Both the position numbers and the translations under genes were made by a program. The notes below the pieces were generated by a model. It saw only the letters and a list, made by a program, of their open reading frames with translations, was not told where the DNA came from and did not search any database. Of a DNA stretch of 64,000 bases, positions 1-10,048 are shown one piece after another; position 1 is the stretch's first letter, and each line of letters opens with the position of its first letter. This DNA comes from Mesorhizobium sp. B2-1-1 (GTDB taxonomy: Bacteria; Pseudomonadota; Alphaproteobacteria; Rhizobiales; Rhizobiaceae), in NCBI RefSeq assembly GCF_006442975.2, contig NZ_CP083954.1, forward strand, positions 434,001-498,000, in the 5' to 3' direction.

Positions 1-778
1 ACGATTCCGGATTGCGGAAAGCGGTCTCGCGCAGCCGCATGAAGCGGGAAATGTACCATTCGTGGATCAGCTTCTCGTCGGCATCGATGTAGATGGCGAA
101 GTCGAAGAAGTCGGACAGGAAAGGCACGATCTTGCCGTCCTGCGGCAGCTTGCCCGGCTGCAGCACATTGATGCCCTCGAAGATCAGGATGTCGGGCCGG
201 TCGATGGTGACGAACTCGCCGGGGATGACGTCATAGGTGAGGTGCGAATAGACCGGCGCGCGGATATCCGGCAGCGCCGACTTGATGCCCGAGAGGAAGC
301 GCAGCAGCGCGCCGACGTCGTAGCTGTCGGGAAAGCCCTTGCGCTCCATCAGGTTTTCGCGGCGCAGCACCTCGTTGGGCAACAGGAAACCGTCGGTGGT
401 GATGAGATCGACCTTGGGGCTGGACGGCCAGCGCGCGAGCAGCTCCTTCAGCACGCGCGCCGTGGTCGATTTGCCGACCGCGACCGAACCGGCGATGCCG
501 ATGATGAAGGGCGTCTTGACCACGTCCGAGGCGTTGAAGAAAGCCTGGCGCTGCCGGAACAGCAGTTGGCTGGCCTCGACATGCGCCGACAGAAGCCGCG
601 ACAGCGACAGATAGATGCGCTTGACCTCTTCGAGATCGATTGGATCGTTCAGCGACCGCAGGCGGCGGAATTCATCCTCGCTCAGCGTCAGCGGCGTGTC
701 GGCGCGGAATTGCGACCATTGCTCGGCCGAGAAGAAACGAAAAGGGGAATATTTCTCGGTCGGTGCGAGCTGATCCAT
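1..778 (-). CDS. coaA: Pantothenate kinase CoaA (partial, 3' end outside window)
   Basis: Catalyses ATP-dependent phosphorylation of pantothenate, the first committed step of coenzyme A synthesis, in the cytoplasm. The reverse complement from the ATG at 778 gives about 259 residues that begin [22 protein letters not shown]-loop GSVAVGKST lies near residue 98, followed by the TTDGFLLPN segment and an [10 protein letters not shown] segment, all typical of type I prokaryotic pantothenate kinases. The family is usually about 310-330 residues, so the last 60 or so codons lie beyond the window edge. It sits 23 bp after hisE on the same strand and is probably the last gene of the his transcript, a common arrangement in Rhizobiales. 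Confidence 0.95.
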   Translation of the reverse strand, partial: MDQLAPTEKYSPFRFFSAEQWSQFRADTPLTLSEDEFRRLRSLNDPIDLEEVKRIYLSLSRLLSAHVEASQLLFRQRQAFFNASDVVKTPFIIGIAGSVAVGKSTTARVLKELLARWPSSPKVDLITTDGFLLPNEVLRRENLMERKGFPDSYDVGALLRFLSGIKSALPDIRAPVYSHLTYDVIPGEFVTIDRPDILIFEGINVLQPGKLPQDGKIVPFLSDFFDFAIYIDADEKLIHEWYISRFMRLRETAFRNPES

Positions 779-801
779 CGAGATTCCTGCCCTCCTCGCG
801 G

Positions 802-1125
802 TCAGCGCTTGGACCGTGACGCCTTCTCGGCGATACCCGAACGCCCGGTGCGGCTTTCGAGCTCCCTAAGCACGTCGTCCAACGGCACACCCGAAATGCC
901 GAGAACGACGAGCCAATGATATATAAGATCGGCACTTTCCGAAACGAGCGCCTGTTTGTCGCCCTTGATGGCGGCAATCACCGTCTCGACCGCCTCTTCG
1001 CCGAGCTTCTGCGCCGCCTTCTCGATGCCGCGCGCGTAAAGCTTGGCGGTCCACGAGTCCGGATCGCCGGAATGGGCGCGTTCGCTGATGATTGTCTCCA
1101 GGTCGGAGAGTGAAAACTCAGTCAT
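802..1125 (-). CDS. hisE: Phosphoribosyl-ATP pyrophosphatase
   Basis: Second step of histidine biosynthesis: removes pyrophosphate from phosphoribosyl-ATP. The 107-residue protein carries the HisE core: [13 protein letters not shown] near residues 40-52 (metal-binding glutamates) and [11 protein letters not shown] near 63-73. Here it is a stand-alone HisE, not fused to HisI. It lies 33 bp downstream of hisF and 23 bp upstream of coaA on the same strand, so it is cotranscribed. Confidence 0.95.
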   Translation of the reverse strand: MTEFSLSDLETIISERAHSGDPDSWTAKLYARGIEKAAQKLGEEAVETVIAAIKGDKQALVSESADLIYHWLVVLGISGVPLDDVLRELESRTGRSGIAEKASRSKR

Positions 1126-1158
1126 GGCGCCTTGGCCCTGTTTCTTAGCCGCAAGCCT

Positions 1159-1950
1159 CTAGGGCCGATCGCCCGAGGAGTCCAGCCGCATCGGCAGGCC
1201 GGCTTGCGCCATATGGGCCTTGGCCTCGGCGATCGTATAGGTACCGAAATGGAAGATGGAGGCCGCCAGCACGGCACCTGCATGACCGTCGCGAATGCCT
1301 TCGACCATATGGTCGAGCGTGCCGACACCGCCCGAAGCGATCACCGGGGCGCGCACCGCGTCCGATACCGCGCGGGTCAGCGCGATGTCGTAACCGGCCT
1401 TGGTGCCGTCGCGATCCATTGAAGTCAACAGGATCTCGCCGGCACCGCGATCGACCATTTTGTGGGCGAATTCGACCGCATCCATGCCGGTTTTTTCCCG
1501 TCCGCCGTGGGTGAAGATCTCCCAGCGGTCGGCCTCGCCGGCGCCCGACACTTTCTTGGCGTCGATGGCGACGACGATACACTGGTTGCCGAACTTGTCG
1601 GCGGCCTCGGCGACGAAATCCGGGTTCTTCACCGCCGCCGTGTTGATCGACACCTTGTCGGCGCCGGCCAGGAGCAATTTCCTGATATCGGCAACCTGGC
1701 GCACCCCGCCGCCGACGGTGAGCGGCATGAAGCATTGCTCGGCCGTGCGGGCGACGACATCGAAGATGGTCTCGCGATTGTCCGATGACGCGGTGATGTC
1801 GAGGAAGCAAAGCTCGTCGGCGCCAGCCGCGTCATAGGCCTTGGCGGCCTCGACCGGGTCGCCGGCATCGACGAGATCGACGAAGTTGACCCCCTTGACG
1901 ACGCGGCCGCCCTTAACGTCGAGACAGGGGATGACGCGGGCTTTCAGCAT
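1159..1950 (-). CDS. hisF: Imidazole glycerol phosphate synthase, cyclase subunit HisF
   Basis: Cyclase half of the IGP synthase heterodimer. It uses ammonia channelled from HisH to form imidazole glycerol phosphate and AICAR. The 263 residues start with the diagnostic [20 protein letters not shown] (catalytic Asp11). The (beta/alpha)8 phosphate-binding segments are visible, such as TVGGGVRQ near residue 80 and the catalytic-Asp region [14 protein letters not shown] near 128-140. The start codon overlaps the stop of the upstream ureohydrolase-like gene by one base, which implies translational coupling. Confidence 0.97.
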   Translation of the reverse strand: MLKARVIPCLDVKGGRVVKGVNFVDLVDAGDPVEAAKAYDAAGADELCFLDITASSDNRETIFDVVARTAEQCFMPLTVGGGVRQVADIRKLLLAGADKVSINTAAVKNPDFVAEAADKFGNQCIVVAIDAKKVSGAGEADRWEIFTHGGREKTGMDAVEFAHKMVDRGAGEILLTSMDRDGTKAGYDIALTRAVSDAVRAPVIASGGVGTLDHMVEGIRDGHAGAVLAASIFHFGTYTIAEAKAHMAQAGLPMRLDSSGDRP

Positions 1951-2786
1951 CAGCGGCCTTCTATCGTGGCTATGAGATCGTTGAGCAGCTGCCCGACCAG
2001 CGGCGGCACATCGGCCTGCGCATCGAAAGCCGGATCATAGGCGGAAACGGTGATGCCGACGATCGGCACCGCAAGCGCCATAGCGCAGGTCGCGTCGCGC
2101 AATTGTTCCGGGTTCGGCCCGCCCGGCGCTACATAGCGGTTGGCCTGCAGCGCCTCAGGGTCGTGCACGTCGAGATCGAGATGCAAGTGCACGCGTTTAG
2201 CGCCGGCGGCGTTGAGTTTTTCGGTTGCCGCTGCCGCTCCCGGACATTCCGTGCGGATCACCGGCAATGCCTCCAGAAGCTGTTTCTCGTCCGGGTCGAG
2301 ATCGCGAGCGTTGACGAGCACGCAGCGCGACGGATCGATCGGCTGGAAGCCGGGAATGGCCGCCGCCATCGGGCGCCAGCACAGGCCAAGCACGGTGGCC
2401 AGCGCCATGCCGTCGAGAAACCCGTATATGGATGTGTCGGGCGTGTTGAGGTCGCCGTGCTGGTCGGCCCAGATGATCGCGTCGGCGCCTTCGCCGGCGA
2501 CCGCGCCGGCTGATGTCAGGCAGTTTCCGGCCAGCACGATGGGAAAGCGTCCCCTGTCGCGGGCAATGCGGACCTCGCCCGAAACGGCATTGCAGACAGC
2601 GAAACCGGTGGCGATCTCACGCTCCTGGGCATCGCCGACCTTGCCGATGTCCTCGACCGCGACATCGTGGCCGGCCATGGTCAAGGCTTCGACCAGTCCG
2701 CCCGCAATCAGCGCGTCCGGCCCCTGCCCCATGCCGCCATGATAATGGCCGCTGTCATAGGAGGCCAGGATGATCGAGACTTTCAA
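1950..2786 (-). CDS. Arginase/agmatinase-family protein inside the his operon
   Basis: A 278-residue ureohydrolase-fold protein. The second metal motif is WADQHGD at residues 106-112 and the third is [10 protein letters not shown] near 200-209, both expected for binuclear manganese hydrolases of the arginase family. The first motif, normally GGDHS, reads AGNCLTS at residues 86-92, so the usual His ligand is Cys89. The start is a TTG that overlaps the hisA stop (TTGA). Translational coupling on both sides ties it to histidine synthesis, but the substrate cannot be told from sequence. Candidates are a guanidino or formimino compound, or a non-catalytic role. Confidence 0.8.
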   Translation of the reverse strand: MKVSIILASYDSGHYHGGMGQGPDALIAGGLVEALTMAGHDVAVEDIGKVGDAQEREIATGFAVCNAVSGEVRIARDRGRFPIVLAGNCLTSAGAVAGEGADAIIWADQHGDLNTPDTSIYGFLDGMALATVLGLCWRPMAAAIPGFQPIDPSRCVLVNARDLDPDEKQLLEALPVIRTECPGAAAATEKLNAAGAKRVHLHLDLDVHDPEALQANRYVAPGGPNPEQLRDATCAMALAVPIVGITVSAYDPAFDAQADVPPLVGQLLNDLIATIEGR

Positions 2787-3532
2787 GATCGCATCTCCAC
2801 CGGGGGCGCGCCTTTCAGGATCGCCAATGCTTCGGCCGGGTCGATACGGCCGTCGTAAAGCGCACGGCCGGAGATCGCCCCTTCGAGCTTTTGCGCGTCG
2901 GGCATGGTCATGCGCACGATGTCGGCGATCGAGGCGAGGCCGCCAGAGGCGATGACGGGGATCGACACGGCGTCGGCGAGGCTGATCGTGGCATCCCAGT
3001 TGATGCCGGTCAGCACGCCATCGCGGTCGATGTCGGTGTAGATGATGGCGGCGACGCCGGCGCCTTCGAATTTCCTGGCTAGCTCAACGACGCCGAGGCT
3101 CGACGCTTCGGCCCAGCCCTCGACCGCCACCTTGCCGCCCTTGGCGTCGATGCCGACGGCGACCTTGCCCGGAAAGGCCTTGCAAGCCTGCCTGACCAGG
3201 TCCGGATCGCGCACGGCCACGGTGCCGAGAATGACACGGGCAAGCCCGCGGTCGAGCCAATCCTCGATCTGCTCGAGCGTGCGGATGCCGCCGCCGAGCT
3301 GCACCGGGTTCTTGGTCGCCTTCAGGATGGCGCCGACCGCGGCGCTGTTGACGCTCTGACCCTGGAAGGCGCCGTTGAGGTCGACGACATGCAGCCATTC
3401 GAAGCCCTGCTCTTCAAATGCCTTTGCCTGGGCGGCCGGGTCGTCGTTGTAGATGGTCGCGGTCGCCATGTCGCCGTGCCTGAGGCGCACGCACTGGCCG
3501 TCCTTGAGGTCGATTGCCGGAAACAGGATCAT
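2783..3532 (-). CDS. hisA: ProFAR isomerase HisA
   Basis: Isomerises N'-(5'-phosphoribosyl)-formimino-AICAR ribonucleotide, the fourth step of histidine synthesis. The 249-residue TIM barrel begins [17 protein letters not shown] (catalytic Asp8). It shows QLGGGIRT near residue 79, TDIDRDG (catalytic Asp) near 129-135 and IASGGLAS near 177. The frame stays open further upstream, but the start at 3532 is chosen because it gives the canonical N-terminus, and the extension would only overlap the DUF1330 gene. It follows that gene by 4 bp. Confidence 0.96.
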   Translation of the reverse strand: MILFPAIDLKDGQCVRLRHGDMATATIYNDDPAAQAKAFEEQGFEWLHVVDLNGAFQGQSVNSAAVGAILKATKNPVQLGGGIRTLEQIEDWLDRGLARVILGTVAVRDPDLVRQACKAFPGKVAVGIDAKGGKVAVEGWAEASSLGVVELARKFEGAGVAAIIYTDIDRDGVLTGINWDATISLADAVSIPVIASGGLASIADIVRMTMPDAQKLEGAISGRALYDGRIDPAEALAILKGAPPVEMRS

Positions 3533-3536
3533 TTTC

Positions 3537-3827
3537 TCAGGCGCCTTCGACAATGACAAAATGGCCGGTCGAGGCGGCAAGCCGGAATTTAGAGGCCTGC
3601 TGATATTCCGGCGAATGATAGCATTCGACCGCCCTGGCGTAGGATTCGAACTCGACCAGGACGTGGCGGTTGCCGGTTGGCCCTTCCGGGCTCTCGTGGC
3701 GTCCCGCCCGCACGACGAATTTCGCGCCATATTTGGCGAAGGCAACGGCATTCGCCTCGATATACCGCTTGTACAGATCGGGATCGCGAACATCGATCAT
3801 CGCCATCCAATAGCCCTTCTTGCTCAT
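3537..3827 (-). CDS. DUF1330 family protein
   Basis: A 96-residue small alpha/beta-barrel type protein of the DUF1330 family. It begins [23 protein letters not shown] and contains the family-typical [10 protein letters not shown] and [21 protein letters not shown] segments. No catalytic function is established for the family. It lies 6 bp after hisH and 4 bp before hisA on the same strand, so it is produced with histidine enzymes. Whether it takes part in the pathway or just travels with it in Rhizobiales is unknown. Confidence 0.9.
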   Translation of the reverse strand: MSKKGYWMAMIDVRDPDLYKRYIEANAVAFAKYGAKFVVRAGRHESPEGPTGNRHVLVEFESYARAVECYHSPEYQQASKFRLAASTGHFVIVEGA

Positions 3828-3833
3828 GGCCCC

Positions 3834-4484
3834 TCAAGGCCTCCAGCGCAGGAAATTGGTGATCAGGGCGAGGCCCAGCGCCTGGCTCTTCTCTGGGTGG
3901 AACTGCGTGCCGACGAGATTGTCGCGGGCGACGGTCGCCGTTACCGGGCCGCCATAGTCGGCGATCGCCAGCACCTCGTCGGGCTTGCGCGCATCGAGAT
4001 GATAGGAATGGACGAAATAGGCGTGCAGGCCGGTTGGCCCGGTTGGAACGCCGGAGAACAGCGGATGCTTGCGCATCAGCTCGATCGTGTTCCAGCCGAT
4101 CTGCGGGATCTTCAGTGCCGGATCGGCCGGCGCGATCTCCTTCACGTCACCTGATATCCAGCCAAAGCCATCGGTGATCGTCTTTTCGAGGCCCCGCTGG
4201 GACATCAGCTGCATGCCGACGCAGATGCCGAGGAATGGACGCCCCTTGGCGATGGCGACTTCCTCGACAGCTTCCCACATGCCGGGGACGGCACGCAGTC
4301 CGGCGGCGCAATCGGCATAGGCGCCGACCCCGGGCAGCACGATGCGGTCGGCCGTGCGCACCCGCTCGGCGTCGGCCGTCAGATCAATGCCGGCGGCGAT
4401 GCCCGCCTCGCGCGCCGCGCGCTCGAAGGCCTTGGTGGCCGAGCGCAAATTGCCCGAGCCGTAATCGATGATCGCAACGCGCAT
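3834..4484 (-). CDS. hisH: Imidazole glycerol phosphate synthase, glutaminase subunit HisH
   Basis: Class I glutamine amidotransferase that supplies ammonia to HisF. The 216 residues begin [23 protein letters not shown]. They contain the oxyanion segment [10 protein letters not shown], the nucleophile motif GICVGMQLM (Cys near residue 88) and the C-terminal catalytic His-Glu pair in [10 protein letters not shown] near residues 196-200. It follows the DUF2628 gene by 1 bp. Confidence 0.97.
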   Translation of the reverse strand: MRVAIIDYGSGNLRSATKAFERAAREAGIAAGIDLTADAERVRTADRIVLPGVGAYADCAAGLRAVPGMWEAVEEVAIAKGRPFLGICVGMQLMSQRGLEKTITDGFGWISGDVKEIAPADPALKIPQIGWNTIELMRKHPLFSGVPTGPTGLHAYFVHSYHLDARKPDEVLAIADYGGPVTATVARDNLVGTQFHPEKSQALGLALITNFLRWRP

Positions 4485-4485
4485 G

Positions 4486-4962
4486 TCAGCGTCTTCCCGG
4501 AATGTGGGTCAGCCCCAGCGCCATGCCCGGCTGCGCCGGGCGCGCCAGGGCGGCGTCCGGCACCATGCGCGGCACAGGCTCGGCTCCGTCCGCATGCCGC
4601 TCGGCCTCCAGGGCAAAGCGCGCATCGGCATCGTCGAGCCAACCGGCTTCGACCACCCCCCATTCACGCCAGCCGCGGCGGCGGAGCGCCGCGATGCGCA
4701 GCGCCTGCCCTTCCAAGCCGACATAGAGCGAGACAAGCAGGGACAGCAGCGAACCAGCCAACCCGAGACCGAGCCTTTCGCCAAGCATCGAAAGCACCGC
4801 CATGACAATGAAGGTGAGTGCCGCTTCGATCCACAGCCGATGCCAGGCGAACCACAGCGGCGGCACCAGCAGGCCGAGCCAGGTGAAGCCGTCGCGGACA
4901 AGCGCCGTCGCATCTGCCTTTTCGCCAGGGCCCGGCGGTTCCATCACCACATAGCTGGCCAT
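4486..4962 (-). CDS. DUF2628 inner-membrane protein in his operon
   Basis: A 158-residue protein of the DUF2628 family. Two or three hydrophobic stretches ([46 protein letters not shown]) precede a basic [10 protein letters not shown] segment and a soluble C-terminal tail rich in Ala, Pro and Arg. The function is unknown. It is packed between hisB (3 bp gap) and hisH (1 bp gap), so expression follows histidine genes. Confidence 0.88.
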   Translation of the reverse strand: MASYVVMEPPGPGEKADATALVRDGFTWLGLLVPPLWFAWHRLWIEAALTFIVMAVLSMLGERLGLGLAGSLLSLLVSLYVGLEGQALRIAALRRRGWREWGVVEAGWLDDADARFALEAERHADGAEPVPRMVPDAALARPAQPGMALGLTHIPGRR

Positions 4963-4965
4963 GAC

Positions 4966-5565
4966 CTATCCCTTCAACGATCCCTTGGTGGAGGGAACCG
5001 CGTCCGGCTGGCGCGGATCGCGCTCCAGTGCTGTCCGCAGCGCACGCGCCACCGCCTTGAAGCAGGTTTCGGCAATGTGGTGGTTGTTGGCGCCATAGTG
5101 ATTGGTGACATGCAGCGTGATGCCGGCGTTCTGTGCCAGCGCCTGGAAGAACTCGCGCACGAGTTCGGTGTCGAAGGTGCCGATCTTGGGCGAGGAAAAC
5201 GAAACGTTCCACACCAGGAAGGGACGGCCGGAGACATCGATTGCCGCGCGCGTCAGCGTCTCGTCCATGGCAAGATCGATCGAGGCATAGCGCATGATGC
5301 CGCGCCGCTCGCCCAGCGCCTTGGCCAGCGCCTGGCCGAGCGCGATGCCGGTGTCCTCGACCGTGTGGTGGTCGTCTATGTGCAGGTCGCCCTTGGCCCG
5401 AACGGTCATGTCGATCAGCGAATGGCGCGAAAGCTGGTCGAGCATATGATCGAAGAAGCCGACGCCGGTCACGATGTCCGATTTGCCGGAGCCGTCGACA
5501 TGGACCGACACGGCAATGTCGGTTTCCTTGGTCTTGCGGCTGATTTCGGCGGAACGGGGCGACAT
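4966..5565 (-). CDS. hisB: Imidazoleglycerol-phosphate dehydratase HisB
   Basis: Dehydrates imidazole glycerol phosphate to imidazole acetol phosphate. The 199-residue monofunctional form shows the metal-binding motifs: [15 protein letters not shown] near residues 40-54, [14 protein letters not shown] near 67-80, the [12 protein letters not shown] turn, and [12 protein letters not shown] near 162-173. The frame is open for 41 codons upstream. The ATG at 5565 is chosen because it gives the usual length and leaves room for the promoter shared with divergent hslV. It is the first gene of the his block on this strand. Confidence 0.96.
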   Translation of the reverse strand: MSPRSAEISRKTKETDIAVSVHVDGSGKSDIVTGVGFFDHMLDQLSRHSLIDMTVRAKGDLHIDDHHTVEDTGIALGQALAKALGERRGIMRYASIDLAMDETLTRAAIDVSGRPFLVWNVSFSSPKIGTFDTELVREFFQALAQNAGITLHVTNHYGANNHHIAETCFKAVARALRTALERDPRQPDAVPSTKGSLKG

Positions 5566-5778
5566 GGCCTTGTCCTTGTCCGTGAGTTTAAGCGCTTCAG
5601 GCGTTCGCCTGCTTGAAAACGAAAGCCTTCTAGCAGCATGATCCGGCGATTGCCAGTTGCGATCCAGGCCGGTATCGAGCGTTTGCAATCACCGCCCCCA
5701 TGCATACATATGGGCCGATCAAAGTCACTCGTACCGCGCCAATCGCCTTTTGAGGGATGGCGCGAATCGGAGCAGCAA

Positions 5779-6330
5779 ATGTCCAATGAACTGACCATGC
5801 ACGCCACGACCATCGTGACGGTGCGCAAGGGCAACAAGGTGGTGATCGCCGGCGACGGCCAGGTCAGCCTTGGCCAGACCATCATGAAGGGCAACGCGAG
5901 AAAGGTGCGCCGCATCGGCAAGGGCGGAAACGTGATCGCCGGTTTCGCCGGTGCCACGGCGGACGCCTTCACGCTTCTGGAGCGGCTCGAAGCCAAGCTC
6001 GAACAATATCCCGACCAGTTGACGCGCGCCTGCGTCGAACTCGCCAAGGACTGGCGCACCGACCGCTATCTGCGCCGGCTGGAAGCGATGATGCTGGTGG
6101 CCGACAAGTCGGTCTCGCTGGCGCTGACCGGCACCGGCGACGTGCTCGAACCCGAACATGGCGTCATGGCCATCGGTTCAGGCGGCAACTATGCGCTGGC
6201 TGCGGCCCGCGCCTTGATGGACAGCGACAAGGATGCCGAGGAGATCGCGCGCAAGGCGATGCAGATCGCCTCCGACATCTGCGTCTACACCAACAACAAT
6301 TTCGTCGTCGAAACACTCGATGCCGCCTGA
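5779..6330 (+). CDS. hslV: HslV peptidase subunit of HslVU protease
   Basis: Proteasome-like threonine peptidase that assembles as two hexamers capped by HslU ATPase and degrades misfolded and regulatory proteins. The 183-residue product has the cleavage context [12 protein letters not shown]: the Thr after Ala becomes the N-terminal nucleophile. [15 protein letters not shown] and the C-terminal [15 protein letters not shown] complete the family pattern. The ATG at 5779 gives the normal short propeptide. hslU lies 1.2 kb downstream, separated by two unrelated genes. Confidence 0.96.
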   Translation: MSNELTMHATTIVTVRKGNKVVIAGDGQVSLGQTIMKGNARKVRRIGKGGNVIAGFAGATADAFTLLERLEAKLEQYPDQLTRACVELAKDWRTDRYLRRLEAMMLVADKSVSLALTGTGDVLEPEHGVMAIGSGGNYALAAARALMDSDKDAEEIARKAMQIASDICVYTNNNFVVETLDAA

Positions 6331-6404
6331 AACAGGCCGGCGTCCATGATCCCGATCCGAAAGACCGCGCAAGCGAAAAATGGAGGCCGGCTTCGGAGAA
6401 GATC

Positions 6405-6938
6405 ATGGAAAGACACGAACATAGCTACGATTTTCGGCCGGTGACCCAGAAGGACCTGCCGATGATCGCCGGCTGGCTCGCCGAACCGCATGTCGCTCAG
6501 TGGTGGGACGATCCAGAGACGGAAATCGCCGAGATTCGCGATCATATCGATTCGATTTCCGTCGAGCCGCTGATCGTGGAACTCGACGGCACGCCGATCG
6601 CTTACCTGCAAAGCTACGATCCACACCTGGAAGAAGACCACCCTTATGCCGACCAGCCGTTCGGGACGCTCGGCATCGACCTGTCGATCGGCCGGCCGGA
6701 ACTGGTCGGCATCGGCCATGGCTCGGCGATGGTGCGCCAGTTCGTCGAGCAGTTATTCGAGGAAGGCGTGCCGCGCGTCATCATCGATCCCGACCCATCC
6801 AATGGCCGCGCCATCCGCGCCTATGAAAAGGCGGGATTCCGCGCAATTGATCGCCGGCAATCCAGATATGGCGACGTCTTGCTGATGGCAATCGATGCGC
6901 ACGAGAGGCAAGCGGGCGACACGGAAGCGGGGAACTGA
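6405..6938 (+). CDS. GNAT acetyltransferase, aminoglycoside 6'-acetyltransferase-like
   Basis: The 177-residue GNAT protein has the acetyl-CoA loop region GIGHGSAMVRQFVEQLF near residues 105-121 and the C-terminal IDPDPSNGRAIRAYEKAGFR near 127-146. This combination resembles the AAC(6')-Ib and siderophore-acetylase-like branch (HVAQWW and DHI motifs). The true acceptor is unknown, and real aminoglycoside resistance should not be assumed from sequence alone. It sits between hslV and the DUF2585 gene with 3 bp to the latter, so it probably belongs to the hslVU operon. Confidence 0.85.
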   Translation: MERHEHSYDFRPVTQKDLPMIAGWLAEPHVAQWWDDPETEIAEIRDHIDSISVEPLIVELDGTPIAYLQSYDPHLEEDHPYADQPFGTLGIDLSIGRPELVGIGHGSAMVRQFVEQLFEEGVPRVIIDPDPSNGRAIRAYEKAGFRAIDRRQSRYGDVLLMAIDAHERQAGDTEAGN

Positions 6939-6941
6939 CGG

Positions 6942-7541
6942 ATGAACGCAGTTGGCGAGGACAGAACGCTCTCGGCCTATGAAGACAGCTGGCGGATGGG
7001 GCTTCTGCTCGTGCTCGCCCTGGTCATCTTCCAGGCTGGAGCCCTCTATGGCATGGGGCATCCGCCGATCTGCACCTGCGGCTATGTCAAGCTCTGGCAC
7101 GGCGTGGTGAACAGTTCCGAAAATTCCCAGCATATATCGGACTGGTACACGTTCTCGCATATCATCCACGGCTTCCTGTTCTATGCGCTGGCCAGGTTCC
7201 TGTTTCCGCGTTCGCCGGTCGGCTTGCGGCTGGCTTTCGCCGTCTTCATAGAAGGCGGCTGGGAGCTGATCGAGAACAGCCCGTTCATCATAGAGCGCTA
7301 CCGCGCCGGCACCATCTCGCTCGACTATTACGGCGACAGCATCATCAATTCGGTGTCGGACACGCTGGCCATGGTGCTGGGATTTGTGATGGCGCGAAGG
7401 CTACCTATATGGGTGATCGTCAGCCTCGCCATCCTTTTCGAACTGGGTACGGGCTACCTTATCCGGGACAATCTGACACTCAACGTGATCATGCTGCTGC
7501 ATCCGTTCGAGGCCATCAAGCAGTGGCAAAGTGGAATTTAG
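6942..7541 (+). CDS. DUF2585 / UPF0314 membrane protein
   Basis: A 199-residue polytopic protein. Hydrophobic segments occur near residues 19-36, 75-92, 125-140 and 145-165. Family hallmarks are the polar stretch [48 protein letters not shown], and the C-terminal [20 protein letters not shown]. The function is unknown. It ends 4 bp before hslU, which suggests a link to envelope or proteolysis functions through shared transcription only. Confidence 0.9.
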   Translation: MNAVGEDRTLSAYEDSWRMGLLLVLALVIFQAGALYGMGHPPICTCGYVKLWHGVVNSSENSQHISDWYTFSHIIHGFLFYALARFLFPRSPVGLRLAFAVFIEGGWELIENSPFIIERYRAGTISLDYYGDSIINSVSDTLAMVLGFVMARRLPIWVIVSLAILFELGTGYLIRDNLTLNVIMLLHPFEAIKQWQSGI

Positions 7542-7545
7542 TGAT

Positions 7546-8856
7546 ATGAGCACATTTTCTCCCCGCGAAATCGTTTCGGAACTCGACCGCTTCATCATCG
7601 GCCAGAAGGACGCCAAGCGTGCCGTGGCCATCGCCTTGCGCAACCGCTGGCGCCGCCAGCAGCTGGAAGGCCAGATGCGCGAAGAGGTGATGCCGAAGAA
7701 CATTCTCATGATCGGGCCGACCGGCGTCGGCAAGACCGAAATCTCGCGCCGCCTGGCGCGGCTGGCCGGTGCGCCCTTCGTCAAGGTCGAGGCAACCAAA
7801 TTCACCGAGGTCGGCTATGTCGGCCGCGATGTCGAGCAGATCGTGCGCGACCTCGTCGAGGTCGCCATCGGCCTGGTGCGCGAGAAGATGCGTGAGGACG
7901 TCAAGGCGCGCGCCCATGTCAACGCCGAGGAACGCGTGCTGGAAGCGCTGGTCGGCAAGACCGCCAGCCCTGCCACACGCGATTCTTTCCGCAAGAAGCT
8001 GCGCGAGGGCGAACTCGACGACAAGGAGATCGAGATCGAAGTGGCCGACACCGGCAATGGCGGCATGCCCGGCTTCGAGATTCCCGGCATGCCGGGCGCC
8101 AATATCGGCGTGCTCAATATCAACGACATGCTGTCCAAGGCAATGGGCGGCAAGAAGACCAAATTGCGCAAGACGACGGTGAAGGAATCCTACGACCTGC
8201 TGGTCAACGACGAGTCCGACAAGCTGCTCGACCAGGACGAGGTGGTTCGCCGGGCGCTGGACGCCGCGGAAAATGACGGCATCGTCTTCCTCGACGAGAT
8301 CGACAAGATTGCGGCCCGGTCGGACATCTCCGGCGGCCCTTCGCGCGAAGGCGTGCAGCGCGACTTGCTGCCGCTGGTCGAAGGCACCACGGTGGCGACC
8401 AAATATGGGCCGTTGAAGACGGATCACATCCTGTTCATCGCATCGGGTGCGTTCCACGTCTCGAAGCCGTCCGACCTTTTGCCAGAGCTGCAGGGCCGCC
8501 TGCCGATCCGCGTCGAATTGCGCGCGCTGGAGAAAGAGGACTTCGTCCGCATCCTGACCGAGACGGAAGCGAGCCTCATCAAGCAGTATATCGCGCTGAT
8601 GAAGACCGAAGGCGTCGACCTGAACTTCACCGACGACGCCATCGATTCGCTGGCCGGCATCGCCGTCGACCTCAACGCCAGCGTCGAGAACATCGGCGCG
8701 AGGCGTTTGCAGACGGTGATGGAGCGCGTGCTGGACGAGATCTCCTACGACGCGCCGGACCGCAACGGCACTGCGGTGACCATCGACGCCGCCTATGTGG
8801 AGAAACATGTCGGCGACTTGTCGAGGAACACCGATCTGTCGCGCTTCATTCTTTGA
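7546..8856 (+). CDS. hslU: HslU ATPase/unfoldase subunit of HslVU protease
   Basis: AAA+ unfoldase that feeds substrates to HslV. The 436 residues begin [20 protein letters not shown]. They carry Walker [10 protein letters not shown] near residue 57, the GYVGRD pore motif near 91, an acidic/Gly-rich I domain, Walker [10 protein letters not shown] near 247, and sensor/arginine regions in [20 protein letters not shown]. The frame allows an upstream start at 7531, but 7546 gives the canonical N-terminus. An inverted repeat GTGGCCG/CGGCCAC at 8907-8932 follows but has no T-run. Confidence 0.97.
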   Translation: MSTFSPREIVSELDRFIIGQKDAKRAVAIALRNRWRRQQLEGQMREEVMPKNILMIGPTGVGKTEISRRLARLAGAPFVKVEATKFTEVGYVGRDVEQIVRDLVEVAIGLVREKMREDVKARAHVNAEERVLEALVGKTASPATRDSFRKKLREGELDDKEIEIEVADTGNGGMPGFEIPGMPGANIGVLNINDMLSKAMGGKKTKLRKTTVKESYDLLVNDESDKLLDQDEVVRRALDAAENDGIVFLDEIDKIAARSDISGGPSREGVQRDLLPLVEGTTVATKYGPLKTDHILFIASGAFHVSKPSDLLPELQGRLPIRVELRALEKEDFVRILTETEASLIKQYIALMKTEGVDLNFTDDAIDSLAGIAVDLNASVENIGARRLQTVMERVLDEISYDAPDRNGTAVTIDAAYVEKHVGDLSRNTDLSRFIL

Positions 8857-9019
8857 GCAGGCGCGCGCCGGATCGTTCCGGCGCCTGTCGGGCGAATGGA
8901 TCATGTGTGGCCGGATGGTATCATTCGGCCACCTTTCGTTCTGCCGAGCGCAGGGCCGCTCTCGACTCGACCAGGAGCTTTACCTAGTTTGCGCGGCAAT
9001 TCTCTAGGCGGCGGGGCGC

Positions 9020-9979
9020 ATGAAAAAACTCATCCCAGTCATTCTCGGCTTGACGCTGGCGGCAACGCTGTTCGGCGCCGACGCGGCAACCCTGGTGCCG
9101 CCGGGAAACCGCAATGCCGAGCAGCCCAGCATTCCGGGAGCCTCGAGCCGGCGCACGCAGGCCACCAACACCACGTTCCAGGCAAAATACCGCAAGGTCT
9201 ATGCGCTGCTGCAGAACGACGCCGACCTGCGCGGCAAGATCAAGAAGGCGGCAAGCGTCTACGGCATCGATCCAATGCACATTGTCGGCGCCATCGTCGG
9301 CGAGCACACCTACAATGTCGACGCCTACGACCGGCTGCAGACCTACTACGTCAAGGCGATCTCCTATCTCTCCAGCAAACTGTCCTTCGCCTATGACGGC
9401 GAGGGCATCACGGATTTCGTGCAGCGGCCGGAATTCAGGAAATGCGCCGGAATGTCCGACAGTTACGATTTATGGGAATGCCGCGAGCAGGTGTGGAACC
9501 GTTCGTTTCGCGGAAAGACGGTGGGCGGCGAGGATTTCCCCAACGACCGTTTCGGCGCCACTTTCTTCCAGCCCTACTATGCCGGCCAGACCTTTGGTCT
9601 CGGCCAGCTCAATCCGCTGACCGCGCTCCAGATGAGCGATCTCGTGCACAAGGTTTCCGGCCTGCCCAAGCTCGACGTCGGCGATCCCAATGCGGTCTAC
9701 AAGACCATCATGGATCCCGACCTGACGCTGCCCTACGTCGCCGCGACGATCCGGAAATCGATCGACGCCTACAAGAGCATCGCCGGCTTCGACATTTCGA
9801 GCAATCCGGGCCTGACCGCCACGCTCTACAATGTCGGCAATCCCGAGCAGCGCGCCTATGCGCTGAAGGCGGAGAACGAGAAGCGCAGCGCCGCCGGCGA
9901 GCCGGTGAAGCTGCCGGAGGAGAATTATTACGGCTGGCTGGTCAATGACAAACTACCGGAGCTGAAGGCGCTGTTTTAG
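9020..9979 (+). CDS. DUF1402 exported protein with lysozyme-like fold
   Basis: A 319-residue protein with a clear signal peptide (MKKLIPVILGLTLAATLFGADA, cleavage near residue 22). The mature part matches the DUF1402 family. HIVGAIVGEHTYN near residues 91-103 places a Glu like the catalytic one in lytic transglycosylases, and AGQTFGLGQLNPLTALQMSD near 189-208 resembles the GLGQ substrate-groove motif. The periplasmic muramidase idea is inference; no activity is established that I can cite. It is a single gene downstream of hslU. Confidence 0.8.
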   Translation: MKKLIPVILGLTLAATLFGADAATLVPPGNRNAEQPSIPGASSRRTQATNTTFQAKYRKVYALLQNDADLRGKIKKAASVYGIDPMHIVGAIVGEHTYNVDAYDRLQTYYVKAISYLSSKLSFAYDGEGITDFVQRPEFRKCAGMSDSYDLWECREQVWNRSFRGKTVGGEDFPNDRFGATFFQPYYAGQTFGLGQLNPLTALQMSDLVHKVSGLPKLDVGDPNAVYKTIMDPDLTLPYVAATIRKSIDAYKSIAGFDISSNPGLTATLYNVGNPEQRAYALKAENEKRSAAGEPVKLPEENYYGWLVNDKLPELKALF

Positions 9980-10048
9980 GGAGCTCAGGCGCGCTGACGT
10001 TAATTTGCCAACGCCTGCGCCGCAGACCCTGACAATTGGCGTTGCATC

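Noticed and set aside
6405..6938. Aminoglycoside resistance gene
   Set aside because: The GNAT sequence resembles AAC(6') enzymes, but the chromosomal hslVU context and lack of mobility markers do not support a resistance call.
8907..8932. Intrinsic terminator after hslU
   Set aside because: A 7-bp inverted repeat exists, but the loop is long and no T-run follows, so it is only mentioned with hslU.
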